Below are positions 50,542-62,471 of a stretch of DNA of 64,000 bases, piece after piece. The first letter of the stretch is position 1, and each line of letters opens with the position of its first letter. The stretch covers positions 620,001-684,000 of the forward strand of contig JACGZH010000001.1 in NCBI GenBank assembly GCA_014706385.1. The letters run 5' to 3'. The position numbers and the translations under genes were made by a program. The notes under the pieces are model-generated. The model ran no database searches. It was not told where the DNA came from and worked only from the letters and a program-made list of their open reading frames with translations. Origin of the DNA: Phaffia rhodozyma. Lineage: Eukaryota; Basidiomycota; Tremellomycetes; Cystofilobasidiales; Mrakiaceae.

Positions 50542-52760
50542 CTAAAGATTATCGTCTTCGGTCCATTGGACGGTGGCATCACAAAGCGGGATGTACTTTA
50601 CAAATTCGTGGATCGGTTTATAAATATCTCAATTGACGATTTCCCTCTTTTTTAGACTGAAAGACGAATGCGATAGCCCCGGACGGGGTGTATCGGTGTT
50701 TTGATCGGTACACGAGAGACAACTTACTTGAACGCCCACTATAATTTTTTTGTCATTGTAACATGGCGGAAAGTCCAAGAAGGTTTAAGGGAAGAGGAGA
50801 AAAAGGGCGAAAGTAAGTTAAGGAAAGAGAAGAGAAAATCAAAAGAGGTCAGGCAAAGAACGGACAGAAAGAAAGAGAATGAGAACTGACTGAGTTTGGT
50901 AATCGTTACTTGTCCAGTCTCTGATTTTGTGACCTCATAAATTTCTATATTAAAAAAGAAAAGAAAAAAAAAGAAAAGAGAAAAAGAAAGAGGAGCAAGC
51001 AGGAAAGATCGGAATTCGCATTGATCGCGCAGAGAGAAAGCGATCAGCAAGGAAAAAAACCGCAGGGAGACGTACGTTGGGTGGTCGTCCCTACAGGAAT
51101 GAACATGCGACCAGGACAAGCGAGCTTTCCGTCAGGATCGATTGGTTATTTGTCAGAAATAAAACGTGACGAAAACAAGGGTCGTTAGGCAAGCGAACAG
51201 GTCAAGGGTTGAAGGTTTGGGATTAGAGGGTTGGGGTCAACTAACTTACTTGATCGACCAGAGCTTGTGGCATTGAGGCAGCGGCTGCTCCGACATGGAT
51301 CACATCGAAAGGAGCTTCGAACATGGTTCAAAAGAAGGGGCGCGGAAGAGCAACATGTCAGGGTGGTTTTGGTTCAATCAGATTTTGCAAATCCGGGGAA
51401 ATGAGTAATCTCAGCCAGAAGGAGAATTTGTTTTGATTTTCCTCTTAATGACTCTGTTTCCGCTCTCGAATCTGACGCTCACCTTCTGCAGGCCAGCCTG
51501 AGGAGAGAAGACGGTGAGATTTCAGACTCATACTGATCAGTACACGAGATGCGCGTCCGATAGAAAAGAAGAGACTTGGCAAGAAAAACAAACAAACAAT
51601 CAAGTGAGCCCATCACTCACCCTGTCTTCCGTCAGCACATTCAATCTGTATAGATCCTTGTTCGAGGAGAGACGCATAACCGTCCCGTTGGAGATTCCCT
51701 TTTGAGAGTAACGCGAGTTCTTACCGATGACAATTGAGCAGAAGGGAGGCATGAGTAAGAACAAGAAGAAAAAAAAAGTTGATCCAAGAAAAACAAGAAA
51801 AGATGACTTTGAAACAACACGAAAAGAAAGGGGCTTTAGGAAAGAGAGAAATGAATCATAGAGGAAAACCAACGGGAGAGATGATCTACGCCGACGACTT
51901 TGGAGAGTGGATGTCGTTTGTCACCACCTGCTGCCTGGAGAAGAATCTCATGAAAGACGGCGCATAAGTAGCCAGATCCAGAGCCAACGTCGAGTATTTT
52001 TGAGTTTGGCTTGATGAAGGGGAATGTGTTTTCGAGTGCATACGCCTTTCATGTCCGCGGGGCGATAGGACGGAGCGTTAGATCAAGCTAGATCTGAACG
52101 TTTAGATAGTGAAAGTCTTGAGAAAGACTTACATGCCTAGAGAGAAGGAAGAGGCAACATGGACCAAGGACGGGTGCAAATGTCAAGCGGAGATGAGAAT
52201 AATGATAATTGGAAAGAAGAAGAAAAAATCCCTATTTAAGTGAACGGTTTCTATTGACAAACTGTTGAAAGATAGAAAAAGAAAAAAAAAGAAAAAAAAA
52301 GACGAAAAAAAAGGCTAAGACTTGCATATGAGGAGCAGAGATAGCTGCATGTGAATAGGCAGACAGGTGAGCGAGAAGCTGGCTCTCGTTGACGGCCATC
52401 AGATAGCCGAGATACAATGAACATACTAGCAGAGAACCCAATAGGTCTAGTCGAACGCGTTTGAGCAAGAGCACAACATAGGCATCGGTGAGGGTTGATG
52501 CGCGGATACTCACTGAGGAGAATCTTCATATGGATCTAGCCGAAATGGGATGTAACACGCTCTGTCCACAGCGGTCATCGCCTTTGCGACTTGTGGGGTA
52601 AGCACCAAGCGATGTGACCACAGATTCGCCACGAGCTTCCATGTGTGTATGCCAGGTACGGTCAGGGCGAATATGTGTAACAAAGAGACGGCGGGCAATC
52701 GACTGTTTATCGCTCATTACTTACATCGGCATTGGAACTGGCCGAACATTTCCAAGCCAT
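50542..52760 (-). CDS. Protein-L-isoaspartate O-methyltransferase
   Basis: Repairs isoaspartyl residues in aged proteins using S-adenosylmethionine. The start is ATG 52760 (MAWKCSASSNAD, 12 codons, then GTAAGT). The next exon reads LVANLWSHRLVLTP and QVAKAMTAVDRACYIPF. Later exons give SAPHM, KPNSKILDVGSGSGYLCAVF (SAM motif I), APFDVIHVGAAAASMPQAL (motif II region), PGRMFIPVGT, EIYEVTKSETGQVTITKL and YIPLCDATVQW before the stop at 50542. The gene has many small exons; the joining of each is approximate, but the order of motifs matches the family. Confidence 0.85.
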
Positions 52761-53713
52761 TGTTAAACAAGAGTAAAAAAGACGATTAAAAAGGCTGTGG
52801 AAGAGAGGGACTGAGAATCGGTCGGAAGGCGGAGCAAAGTCTGGTCGGTCAGGATGACAGAGACGAGGGAAAAAGAGACGAGGACGAGGAGGAAGAAGAC
52901 GAGGGCAGCCCGATTAGGAACAAGGTAAATCAGGAACAAGAGGTAATGGAATCTCGGCAGTCGATCTCCGACCCGGGATGGATCAGGCCGAGATGACGTA
53001 GAGCGCCGTTCGACCGCGTGGGTTGTGTCTGTGGTGATCAAGAGCGATCAAATTTCTGTCTTGCCCTGATTCTCGCTCTAACCCGCTATCTCTCCTTTTC
53101 TCGCCGCATCTCGAGCTCTTGGCATTTATTTCCATCTACAAGCGAGGCCGACCTCCCGAAGTTTGTCACCGCCCGCTCTCTTGCCGGCCAAAATATCTTT
53201 CATGCCCGAACCGAGAGCGATCCGTACTCTAGTCATCTTCTCACCCTTTCATTCGGTTCTGTTTAACGGGTCGTGTCGCCTTCAGAGTGTGCCCGTTGGA
53301 ATTCCTACCTTCTTCATTTTCGGTGCGTGTGCGTGTGTGTTTGTGTGTGTGTGAGTGCTGTGTTCTATCTCTACTTCTCTCTCTCTGTTTCTACTGTATA
53401 CTTTCCGTGTCTCTACCGACCGTCTGATCCTCACCCTATACTTCCCCTGCCACATTCTACAGCTCTGCTCGGGCTTCTCTCTGTCTCTCTCCCCTCAACC
53501 CTCTGCATCCTTCTCTGTCCGTCCTTCCTCAAATCCGCCGCCGGTCCGCTAAAGGAAGAAGCAAAAGGAAAAAAAAAGAAAGAAAGAACGAACAATATCT
53601 TCTTAAACTCTCAACGTTGTCATCGTCTTGACTAATCTTCTCTCTCCCCTTCTGTCTCCTTTCTATAATCCTATTGGCTTTCTTCTTTCATCTTTTGCAG
53701 TCGATCCCCCTGG
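52761..53713. promoter_or_regulatory. Divergent promoter region with TG/CT-rich leader
   Basis: Lies between the methyltransferase and the bZIP gene. TG-rich around 53320-53355 and CT-rich to the bZIP ATG. A possible 5' UTR intron acceptor (TTTTGCAG) lies just before 53700. No ORF is convincing. Confidence 0.5.
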
Positions 53714-56163
53714 ATGGCAATCACACAGCAGCAAGAAGTAGAAGAACCAGCAAGGTCCGCGACTGCAGATCGTTTTCCGGCCAACAATTTTCCTTCGGTC
53801 CTGACAAACGACCAGTCATATCCTCGGTGGAGTCAACCTGGCTCAATGTCTTCTTCCTCTTCCTCCTGTTCTTCAAACTGGTCGCCAGGTTCATCCCGTT
53901 CATCACTTCCTCCAGGCATCAAGTCGGTCGCCATGCCGGCTGTCAAGCCAGAACACGTCGACCAGGACATTCCATTTTCTGCCTTCCAGCTCTCACTCTC
54001 ACTCTCTCAACAACCATCAGCATCCCATCCTAGTCATCCTGCTCATCATCTTTCGAAACACCCCGCACCTCCCACTAAGGCCAAAGGCTCGAAACGTCCA
54101 AAGAACAGCACGGATTCGAAAGATGACGACGACGACGGCGGATTGGAAGATGACGACCCAGACGTCGCTGTATCGGACGGGGAAGGGATAGATTTGACAG
54201 AATACAGCGGGGTTCCTAAAAGGAAACTCAGCCTCAAGACGAGAAACAGGCTTAAGCAGAGGGCTCACCGGTATCTTCAACTTCCTCCTTTTACTCTCCC
54301 CGTCCTCCCTCTGATTCCTCCCCTCCCACCTTTTTTCTCTAACCGACCTTTCATCTCTTTCTTTAGAGAGCGTCGGGCACTCCACTTGTCCACGTTAGAA
54401 TCTCAGGTGTCCGAGCTGACCGACCTGAAGGCACAGAAAGACTTTAGTGATCGGCTGGTCTCCCAGCTTCAGTTCGAACTCTCCACAAACTCTGCTCTGC
54501 TCGCTGCCTCAGAGTCTCAGAGAGTTGCTTACGAAGGAATGATCAGAGAAGCCGAGAGGTAATCCAGTTCTTCTTTTGTTTCTCCGGTTAACCATCTCTG
54601 ATTACTATGCTCATCTGCTTATTCATTCTCTTACTCGCTCTACTCATCTGCCTTCTCGTGCTTCTCAGACGGGATCGCGAGCAACGCACGGTGATCCGGC
54701 TACTTGAAGGGGAGATCAACCGGCTCCGTTCCATCATGGCCACCGTTTTTGTGAATACCCAGGGCACTCTCAATACACCTCCTGACTCACACTCAACCAA
54801 GACATCCACAGCAGAATCAGAATGCGACCACGCTGCCGGTTGGTCTTCATCTGACGTTCAACTAGATTCCCATCCATCAGCCTCGTCATCAGTCCCAATA
54901 CCAGCCGTCTCGTCGGGTTGGGTCATGAAGGAATCCGCCACTCAGCAACCTCAACCGACAACGACCGTCCCAGAAGAGGGCATCCCGTCCAAAGTCTTCC
55001 ATCCAGGATCTCGGGTTGGCCAAGAATCTACTTTCTTGAACCAAATGTTCCCAAATCATATTCCGTTCAATCCCCAGGGAAGCTCTCATCTGTCTGTCAG
55101 TATGCCAGTTTAGTCCATTGTGAATACAAAGAAAATACCCAATCTAACCAATCTATATCCACACGTATACATTCTCTTTTCCTTTTCGTCTAACTTCATC
55201 CAGTCTCACTCTCTGTATAACTCCGCTCCCTATCACTACCCATACAATCCATATCAAGCACAACCCCCGTTCTACTCGCAGGCAGAGTCTTATCCAAATG
55301 TCTTTGCCACTGGCCGACCATCCGTCCCGACTCACCTATTCCCTCCCCATCTGAGACCACAGTCAGAGAAACTAGCAGAAGGACAAGAATCTTCCAACGT
55401 AGCCTCAGCCCCTATGACGAAGAGAAACTCAGATGGTTGGCTTCCATACTCGCCCGCTCGAACAAGCATTTCCCGCGCTAGCGTAATGTCTGACCCGACC
55501 GGACGTTCTTCTCCAAACGTATCGTCTTTGTCCCCTCGGCACACACCTCTCGTTCCTCTCCCCCCTCCATCGGCAGACTCTGTCAACGACAAGCTCACCG
55601 TCCAGGTGACCTCGCCTACTCTATCTGACACTCAGTCCATGTCGAAAGCTCGGCTGACAAGCCTACCTCACCTTCAGACGTCATTTCTCGGTGCCCCTCC
55701 CCCTCTCATCCCGGCCAACAACGCCGATCCGGATCGATCCCAAACGGAACACGCTTCTCTCCGCTCACAGACGAACGACGCGACGAGCTTGCATATCCCA
55801 GGTCCATCCCCCATCTCGGCCTATGGTCATTCCATATCGGGTGGTCTGTGGGGTGGTCCACCAACAGGATTCCCTCCGTTCACACCCTCGGGCGGAATGT
55901 CTTCCATGTACCCCATCAGCGCCGGATCGGGAGCCACCCTCGGACAGGGCCTCGGATCAGGAACGGGCACAGGGCCGTGGCCGTGGTCACTCAGCGGCCT
56001 TGGGCTATCCCCAAAGGGTGCGGAACGAGAGGGCGAGTGGGAGTTTGGTCTCATGGAGGAAAAGACACCGATGGGTGGACTGACGAGCTCGATGGAGCAC
56101 CGGATCAAGGGTTCGCCAGAAAAGACACAACCTCCAAAAACGGACTTGCCAGATCTGAGTTAG
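53714..56163 (+). CDS. bZIP transcription factor (Yap/Pap1-like basic region)
   Basis: ATG 53714 (MAITQQQEVEEPARSATADR) opens a Ser/Pro-rich N-terminus with an acidic segment (SKDDDDDGGLEDDDPDVAVS). The basic region KTRNRLKQRAHR is split by an intron and continues ERRALHLSTLE, then heptads with leucines (LESQVSELTDLKAQKDFSDR, LVSQLQFELSTNSALLAASE). The key spacing N-x7-R is present. Compared with the Yap consensus NxAAQRAFR, the two Ala are Leu-Lys and the Phe is His. A later exon adds RTVIRLLEGEINRLRS. The C-terminus is long, Ser/Pro/Gly-rich and disordered, ending at 56163. DNA target and stimulus are unknown; oxidative-stress regulation is a family guess. Confidence 0.78.
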
Positions 56164-56771
56164 CCATAACCTTCTCCTTTTTTGCAACCTGCATGTTTTT
56201 AAAGGCTATTTTTTCTAGCTTTCCTCTTCTCTCTTTCAAGAGTTTTTTTTACATCGATACGGTTTTCTCAAGTTATTTTTCCTTACTTTTTTTTAAAGAA
56301 TATTATTTCGGTTCATTGTGTGGCTTATCGCGCGATGAGTGTTTCTCCTTACTCAATCTTCATTCGATTCTTCAAATTTTTCCCTCTTCAGCCCTTTCAA
56401 CGGACAATCTCTTTCCTTGCCTTAATGTCAACGGTCTATGTGGTTTTGTTGCAGTCTTTTTCTTAACAAAGGTGTATTGTTTCTTTCGTATCTCTCTCTC
56501 CTTCTCTTGTAAAAGCACGGACTATTTTTCGTTATTTCTTCCTCTTCATTGCTTTTTTCGTTACTTCGTTTTTTCGTTCTTCTTCGTACCTTCCCACTTT
56601 TAGGTCTTGATATCTTTCCAAACCTCTGTGGATTCTATAGATTATGTTTACTAAGGAAAAACTTCTTTCACTCTTGGCAAATCATCTCTGTTTCCTCCCT
56701 CCATATGCTCACAAATTTCAATTCCTGTCAAGATGAGAAATGAGAAAGATAAGACCAAAGATTGCCTTCCC
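56164..56771. other. T-rich 3' intergenic region
   Basis: Downstream of the bZIP gene. Very T-rich with poly(T) runs; no gene is seen. Confidence 0.55.
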
Positions 56772-57164
56772 TCATCGATTCAAAACACCCTTCCAAACAG
56801 CCTCGCCAATCTTTTGCCGAACGACAGACCTCATCAACTCCCACCCTTCAATCTCAGGACCGACCAACGAGCCGGTCGTTTCCGTTTCGGAGACGAGTAC
56901 CCGTTTATGAACATACAGTCCTTTGGACCGACGTTCGATCGATAGTGTTTCCGAAGAAAAATCAAGATGGATCGAAAGTTCTTCAATCCTAGTTCCGGCG
57001 CATGCGCCTGCAGAGGATCGGGATTCAGTGCGGTACGATGAACGGCGAGAAGAAGATGGAAATCGAACGTATAGCTTGAGAGATGGGTGAGGTGGGTTCG
57101 AGTAGATAGTCAGTGATGTGTGAGGTGGATATTCTGGAGGGGGGAGTGTAAGCTTAGACTTCAT
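56772..57164 (-). CDS. Hypothetical protein, or last exon of the gene upstream
   Basis: A 130-codon frame from ATG 57164 (MKSKLTLPPPEYPPHTSLTI) to the stop at 56772. Its second half has balanced, non-repetitive composition (LSIHLDFSSETLSIERRSKG, VSETETTGSLVGPEIEGWEL), which is more protein-like than shadow frames. It lies 57 bases downstream of the stop of the 57221-58727 gene, so it may be an extra exon of that gene or an independent small gene. No family recognised. Confidence 0.35.
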   Translation of the reverse strand: MKSKLTLPPPEYPPHTSLTIYSNPPHPSLKLYVRFPSSSRRSSYRTESRSSAGACAGTRIEELSIHLDFSSETLSIERRSKGLYVHKRVLVSETETTGSLVGPEIEGWELMRSVVRQKIGEAVWKGVLNR

Positions 57165-57220
57165 GTTTTATCGTCGTCATCGTTGATGCCGAGTTGTGCA
57201 TCGGATGAAATATCGTTCGG

Positions 57221-58727
57221 TCAGCAGGTTGTCCCTTCATTCGATTCGCGCAAACGCTCACGCAACACATCCACACCAGCATATCGGAAGATAGGACGTA
57301 CAAACACCGTTCGTTCTCTCTCCGCGGTAATCCATTTCTCGAGGAACCGTAGTCGCTTTCGATGTTTACTGGTCGACCCGCCTGGCCGGGCGTGAACCAA
57401 TTTCTTCTCGAACGGAGCATCCCACGTGACGTCAGGGAGAGGAAGGTATTGGACTTCTTGGGCTGACTCTTCAACCGAGGTGGGCAAAATCAGAGAGGAT
57501 GCGCTCCAAAAGCTCAACTAGATAAATGTCCGCTCAGCCAATGTCTTAGCAAAATCGCGCACAAAAAGACACACATTTGCTGCAAGAAAGAAAACTCACC
57601 TGAAGTCCATCCCCAGTCAACACCCACATCTCACCTCTCAGCCAGAGTTCTACTCTACTCTCTCCCTCGGCTTCGCTCCGACCCGCTTGGACGATTCTGA
57701 CGAATCCATGTTTCAGCCCTTGCTCTTTCCCCGGAAGATGAACCGTACTCAATGGATTGAGAGCAGGATGCTGGTCGTATATCGGTTGAATTGAAACGTC
57801 AAGCTCGGAGGATATCGTCGATGAGGTGGTTGGACAGGGTCGATCGTATCGGTTAGTCCTCATGGGATGCGCTTGAAAGAGATGTGCGGCAGACTCGGAT
57901 CGTGTTTTTAATTGACTTCGATTTGGTGATCGATCGTTATTTCTTTGTCGTAATGGAAGGTTTTGAAGCTTTGGCTTCTGATCCGATTTTAATTCGGCAT
58001 TGTGGGATTTTGTACATGAAGAGGGCTGCCGAGGTGAGGAGGTAGAAGGAGAAAGAGCTGGCGATGGCAGCGGAGGAAGAGAAGGAGAGCCCTGGTGTTT
58101 TCCTGATCGACTGCTTGAGTGGGATGATTTTCGAGTGGGATCGGACGCGTATCTTTCAGAACTGGCAACAGTAGGCCCTGAAGGATACACCGAGGGTACT
58201 CTTGAAATTGGGTACAGCGATGATGGCGGACGCGACTGAAACTCATCCAGATATGACACATGCCGAGATGGACGAGACGAACTGACGATTGACGCTGCAG
58301 AAGGGTACCTTTGACCACTGCGGTCCACTCTAGATCCTTGGACGGAACTATGACCGGCGAGAGAAGTCGAGGAACCGGTCATGATCGTTGACCTAGAGAC
58401 CTTCCTCTCAGGCCAAGAAGTCTGTCTCCTCGTTAATCGAACACCTTGTCTGACCACGTCTGGGGTCCATTCATTCTCTTTTCCTTCATACAAAGTCCTT
58501 GCGTTTACCTCAGATTCAGACTCGTTCGGCCCATCGTACGGACGGAATTCTTTCTGTTTGCCTTTCCAAACAGTCGTAGGTCTCGCCGATAGCTCGGTCT
58601 GTCGTAATGCTCGCCAGACGCCTTCCAGTCGACGAAGCTCATCAGGTGTCCGCTGAGAAAGCACAGATGGAAGAGGCAGGTTGAGACGAGGTCGTGTAGG
58701 GAATGGAGTGGTTTGCGCGCGATCCAT
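57221..58727 (-). CDS. Unrecognised Ser/Arg-rich protein with ordered C-terminus
   Basis: ATG 58727 (MDRAQTTPFPTRPRLNLPLP). The first exon of about 375 codons is Ser/Arg/Pro-rich and disordered. From about residue 325 an ordered part begins: STVHLPGKEQGLKHGFVRIV, RVELWLRGEMWVLTGDGLQ. After an intron near 57600-57518 it continues LSFWSASSLILPTSVEESAQ and VQYLPLPDVTWDAPFEKKLV, HRKRLRFLEKWITAERERTV, and ends at 57221. I do not recognise the ordered part; its alternating strands suggest a small beta domain. Confidence 0.6.
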
Positions 58728-58960
58728 AGTAGAGAATTGAACGAGGATGGATGTCTATTCACTGTTTGTTGTGATGACGGATGGCAGAGAGAAGGCAAGG
58801 TTGCTTCGGACATGTGCGAGCACAGCTTCTGAACGCCACGTGATATTTAGCCGCCTCATGAACCTGTTTAACCTCTTGGGCTTGTTCGACCCATTCTTGC
58901 CAAAAGTTTGCATGGGAAAGGAGGAAAAAAGGACACCAACCATCATCCTCACGACCCAGC
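58728..58960. promoter_or_regulatory. Short divergent promoter with ATCACGTG
   Basis: A 233-bp region between the unrecognised gene and SHR3. It carries CACGTGAT at 58837-58844, read as ATCACGTG on the minus strand. Confidence 0.5.
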
Positions 58961-60095
58961 ATGCCCGCCTTTCTGTCTTCCGTCGTCTACACGTGCTCGG
59001 CATTCCTCCTTGGAGTTGTTCTTGTCAACCAGATTGTGAGTTACTCGTCCATCCTTTTCTCTCCTACTCAACTTTCCCAGTGATGAAAAGTCAGACTTAC
59101 ATCTTATCGCTCGTCCAATCAAATACACACTCTTTTCAAAGGTCGATTATGATCTGCTCTATTCTCAGCTCACTGAGGCTTCCATCGAGAAAGCTTACGT
59201 CTATTACCAGACCTGGTGGGATGCCCCTGTTGGTGTCAAAGCACTTCTACATGTTCTCGCCGTCTCGCCTGTGTTGGCGTTAATTCTCAAGTTGAACGCC
59301 TGGACGGAGAGCGCCATCTTCTTCGATGGAAGTGCCTTGGGTATGTGAACATTCAAAGCGTTTCTGATTCGACCAATTGCTCACACTACCCACTCTTTCG
59401 TGCGATCATATTCAACCAACTAGTCCTACAAGTCGCAACCCTTATCCTCTACTTGACAGTCCACATTCCTTCCCTTCGAACTTTCCGTGAGTACAGCTAT
59501 CAATCTACTTATTTGCAATCCGTGATTACTTATCGTTGCGCTTGATTTCTTCCTTCTATCTTCTCTTCTTTTATCGACCAACGACATCCCTTTCTTTTTT
59601 GCATCCCTTGCGATCTAAGTCCCCCCTTCGCCTCCCGCTCCAGCCGGAACGTGGTCATTCCTCCCTCCGGCTGTCGTTCCCGAGGTTCCTCCTAGTGCTG
59701 GAGATAGAGCCGATGCCGTCCGAGTTTTGGCCGCTGGAAACGCTTTGGTGGCTATCGTGCGTATATATCCTCATTTATCGTGCCGCGTTCTTCTTTGTCC
59801 GCAAAAGCTGCCGAGGACGACGCGATATACATTGCATGTTCACTCCCACTCTGTGTCTTTTCTCTTCACCTACGCGCGTCATTCATGTCACTCCTATATG
59901 CACGGTCATGTCATCTTACAACTTTATTCTTTCCTCTTTTGTTTTCGTCTCTGCTCTCAACGTTGATAGTGCCTCATCGGTACCATCGGTATGCAGGCCG
60001 GACAGGAGTACGCTCGGAAGACCGAGGAGAGGGAGCAGCGATTGATGGATGAGAAGGCTCAACGGGAGGCCGAGCGGGTAAAGAAAGATTTGTAA
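58961..60095 (+). CDS. SHR3: Shr3-family ER membrane chaperone of amino-acid permeases
   Basis: ATG 58961 (MPAFLSSVVYTCSAFLLGVV) gives a first transmembrane helix. After an intron (donor GTGAGT at about 59037) comes VDYDLLYSQLTEASIEKAYV and YYQTWWDAPVGVKALLHVLA, then ILKLNAWTESAIFFDGSAL, VLQVATLILYLTVHIPSLRTF, PAGTWSFLPPAVVPEVPPSA, RADAVRVLAAGNALVAI and a charged tail REQRLMDEKAQREAERVKKD. The order of helices and the DYxLL...YYQTW..AP motif match yeast Shr3, which folds amino-acid permeases and helps their ER exit. The stop is at 60093-60095. Five to six exons. Confidence 0.85.
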
Positions 60096-62471
60096 ATACG
60101 CCGAACGTATTTCGAAGAAACCGGCTTGAAGGGGAAGGAAGTAATCTGGGGGGAGAGAGCGTAGTGGCCGTTTTGTTGAAACCATCGCGGTATCCGGGAT
60201 ATAAAGTATAAAAATCAAACCAAATAGAGGGTCTGCAGAGGCCAGATGGAGATGGCGAGAAATATCGTTGATCAGGAATGAGATCGTTCCCGACAGACTG
60301 CTGACATTGAAAGTACGGTTACCTATCATCTGGACTGAGCGGGGCGTGTGCAAGGACGAAACACCCTATTCAACCTCTTAATAGGTGTCATCTAGTCCTC
60401 TACTCACTTTGGCTGCATGATCAGCTGCGTCGTGTAGATCTCGCTTGTTCATCGCACTGACGTACTTCATAATTTGATGCCACCTATTGCTATCAACCAA
60501 ATCCTTGGAATGGTCTATTCACACTCCTGTTAACAGCTTCTTTCGGGTATGTCTACTTGATCTTGTTCCATTCGAGGTTATGTAGCGTCCTCTTGGACGG
60601 TTGGGAATCTTGAAACGAAATATACAGCTGCTCCCATTGGCATACTATACGTGTTTTCCACCTCGACAAAGTGGGAGAACATGGTCCAATCCGCACGCCT
60701 ATTCTTGGATCCATGCGTAACACAATGTCGGCCAGAATAGTGGAGACCAGGGTTGGGAGAAATTACTTCCGACACTCGATCGTGCAAAGAGATGATACTA
60801 ACTCGGTACTTTGTCGCTGCCTCTTGACCCCAACCCCAACTTTCTCCTGCGTTGTTATTGTCGTCTAGGATCGATTTTGCCTTGCTCTAAAGGCGCTAAA
60901 TTCTCATTGTCTCAAAGTTGTGACTCGAGATCTGCTCGACGTCTCTGATGAGATGGAAAGTTGACAGGGAGCCAATCTTTACCCCAAGCTTGTGTCTCGT
61001 TTCTGTCGTGGGTGAATATTGTGACCAAGTTTGACCTTCTCCTGATAGCATGTTTCTCTTCCGCGATGCTGAATCGATCGTTGGATTCAAGATAGTGTAC
61101 TATGCTATTGTGATACATGGTTCCAAAACGACGAAGAGAGATTCTTCTACTATTTGACAATACTATTTGATTGATACATGTCAGGTATTTGGCTCTACCT
61201 CGGCTTAAAGGTGGTATGGTGGACTACTCGTTCTCTACGAAGTAGACCTGACCTGTGGTCCTGGTCATTTTGGGTGATCCGTTCTTCGTCGTCATCGAAG
61301 TCGTCATCGGCTAGCTTCGCCTACTCAGTCTTCACCTGAGATTGATAGCACCTGGTCAAACAATCGATGCGCGCAGAAGATTATCTTGATAAGGACACCG
61401 GCTGAGACGGTTCTGCTTTGTGTGCGCCAGTCGATGAGCTGGACCCGAAACAAAACTGTTGAACGTTCGTTACCGACTTGCTTGTCTGGTTGACCTATCA
61501 AGCTCTCTTATCCGGGTCTCTAGGGAGTCTGTGCAACACGTTGACGAGTCGATCGACTTAATATGCATCTAGTCAAGCCTCGGCCATGGATCTGATACAC
61601 GGTTTCGTTGATAAATTACATATGGTCGGCGACGACTCGTCGGTCCTAAAGATCTCACCGAGGTGGCCGGAAGTAATTTTTTTCTCTCTTTTCTTCTTTT
61701 TCAAGTTGGAAATCAGGCATACAACGTACTGCACTTTATCGTGTATTGTCTGATCTTTTCTTTTCCTTGGGTCCCTCAGAATAATCACTCAGGAAAACAG
61801 CGTATGTGTTGGCGATCTCTTTGTCTTGGGACAAAGCCTATCTGCGGACATCGATCCTCGGAACACTTGGGACTTACATCCAAAGGGCCAACCTCAATCC
61901 TTGTACAGCCGCCGTTAGCCTTGATCGAATTAAATACGGCAATGACAGCTTGAAGAAGTGTCTAATGTTACCACCCGACGGCCCTGCATGAGCCGGCAGG
62001 CCAACGGATTGGGAAACAAGGCACGCATAGATGAGCGGGCTACTATAGCTTGGGGTGCATCGATCACGTGCCTAAAACCTACTGCGCAGTCAATCCACCG
62101 AGTATGTTTGTGTCGAGAGACCGATAGCCGTCTTTTGCCTTCGCTGACTTCAGCCACTAACATCTCTGAACTCGGGCCGACCGGTAGATTTCGCGGTTCT
62201 GGTATGGCCGAGCTTCACCTGTCTGGTGTTGGTCGTCCTCACCAGAAAATTCACCTTCGGGATCCTTAATTTGTGTGCAGGTGTCTTGAGACCGATGGAA
62301 GGCAACAACATAAAAGGACGAGAGAGATCAATCTTCATCCTGTCCCTGTGTTTCTTCTTCTCCCTCACCAATCTGGCCTTCTACACCGAATCTCCATCAA
62401 TACCCAACAACTAGTTCTCGTTTCCGCCCAGTTATACCCAACATCCACCACCACCACCACTCACTACCATC
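60096..62471. other. 2.4-kb gene-poor region upstream of the MFS transporter
   Basis: Frames here are short, and none continues across plausible introns into a recognisable domain. ATCACGTG lies at 62063-62070 and ACATAAAAG at about 62308-62316, which could serve as an upstream element. No tRNA, transposon remnant or repeat array could be supported. Confidence 0.5.

Noticed and set aside
60360..60395. Imperfect hairpin ACACCCTATT...AATAGGTGT
   Set aside because: One unpaired base and a short stem; no context of a terminator or RNA gene.
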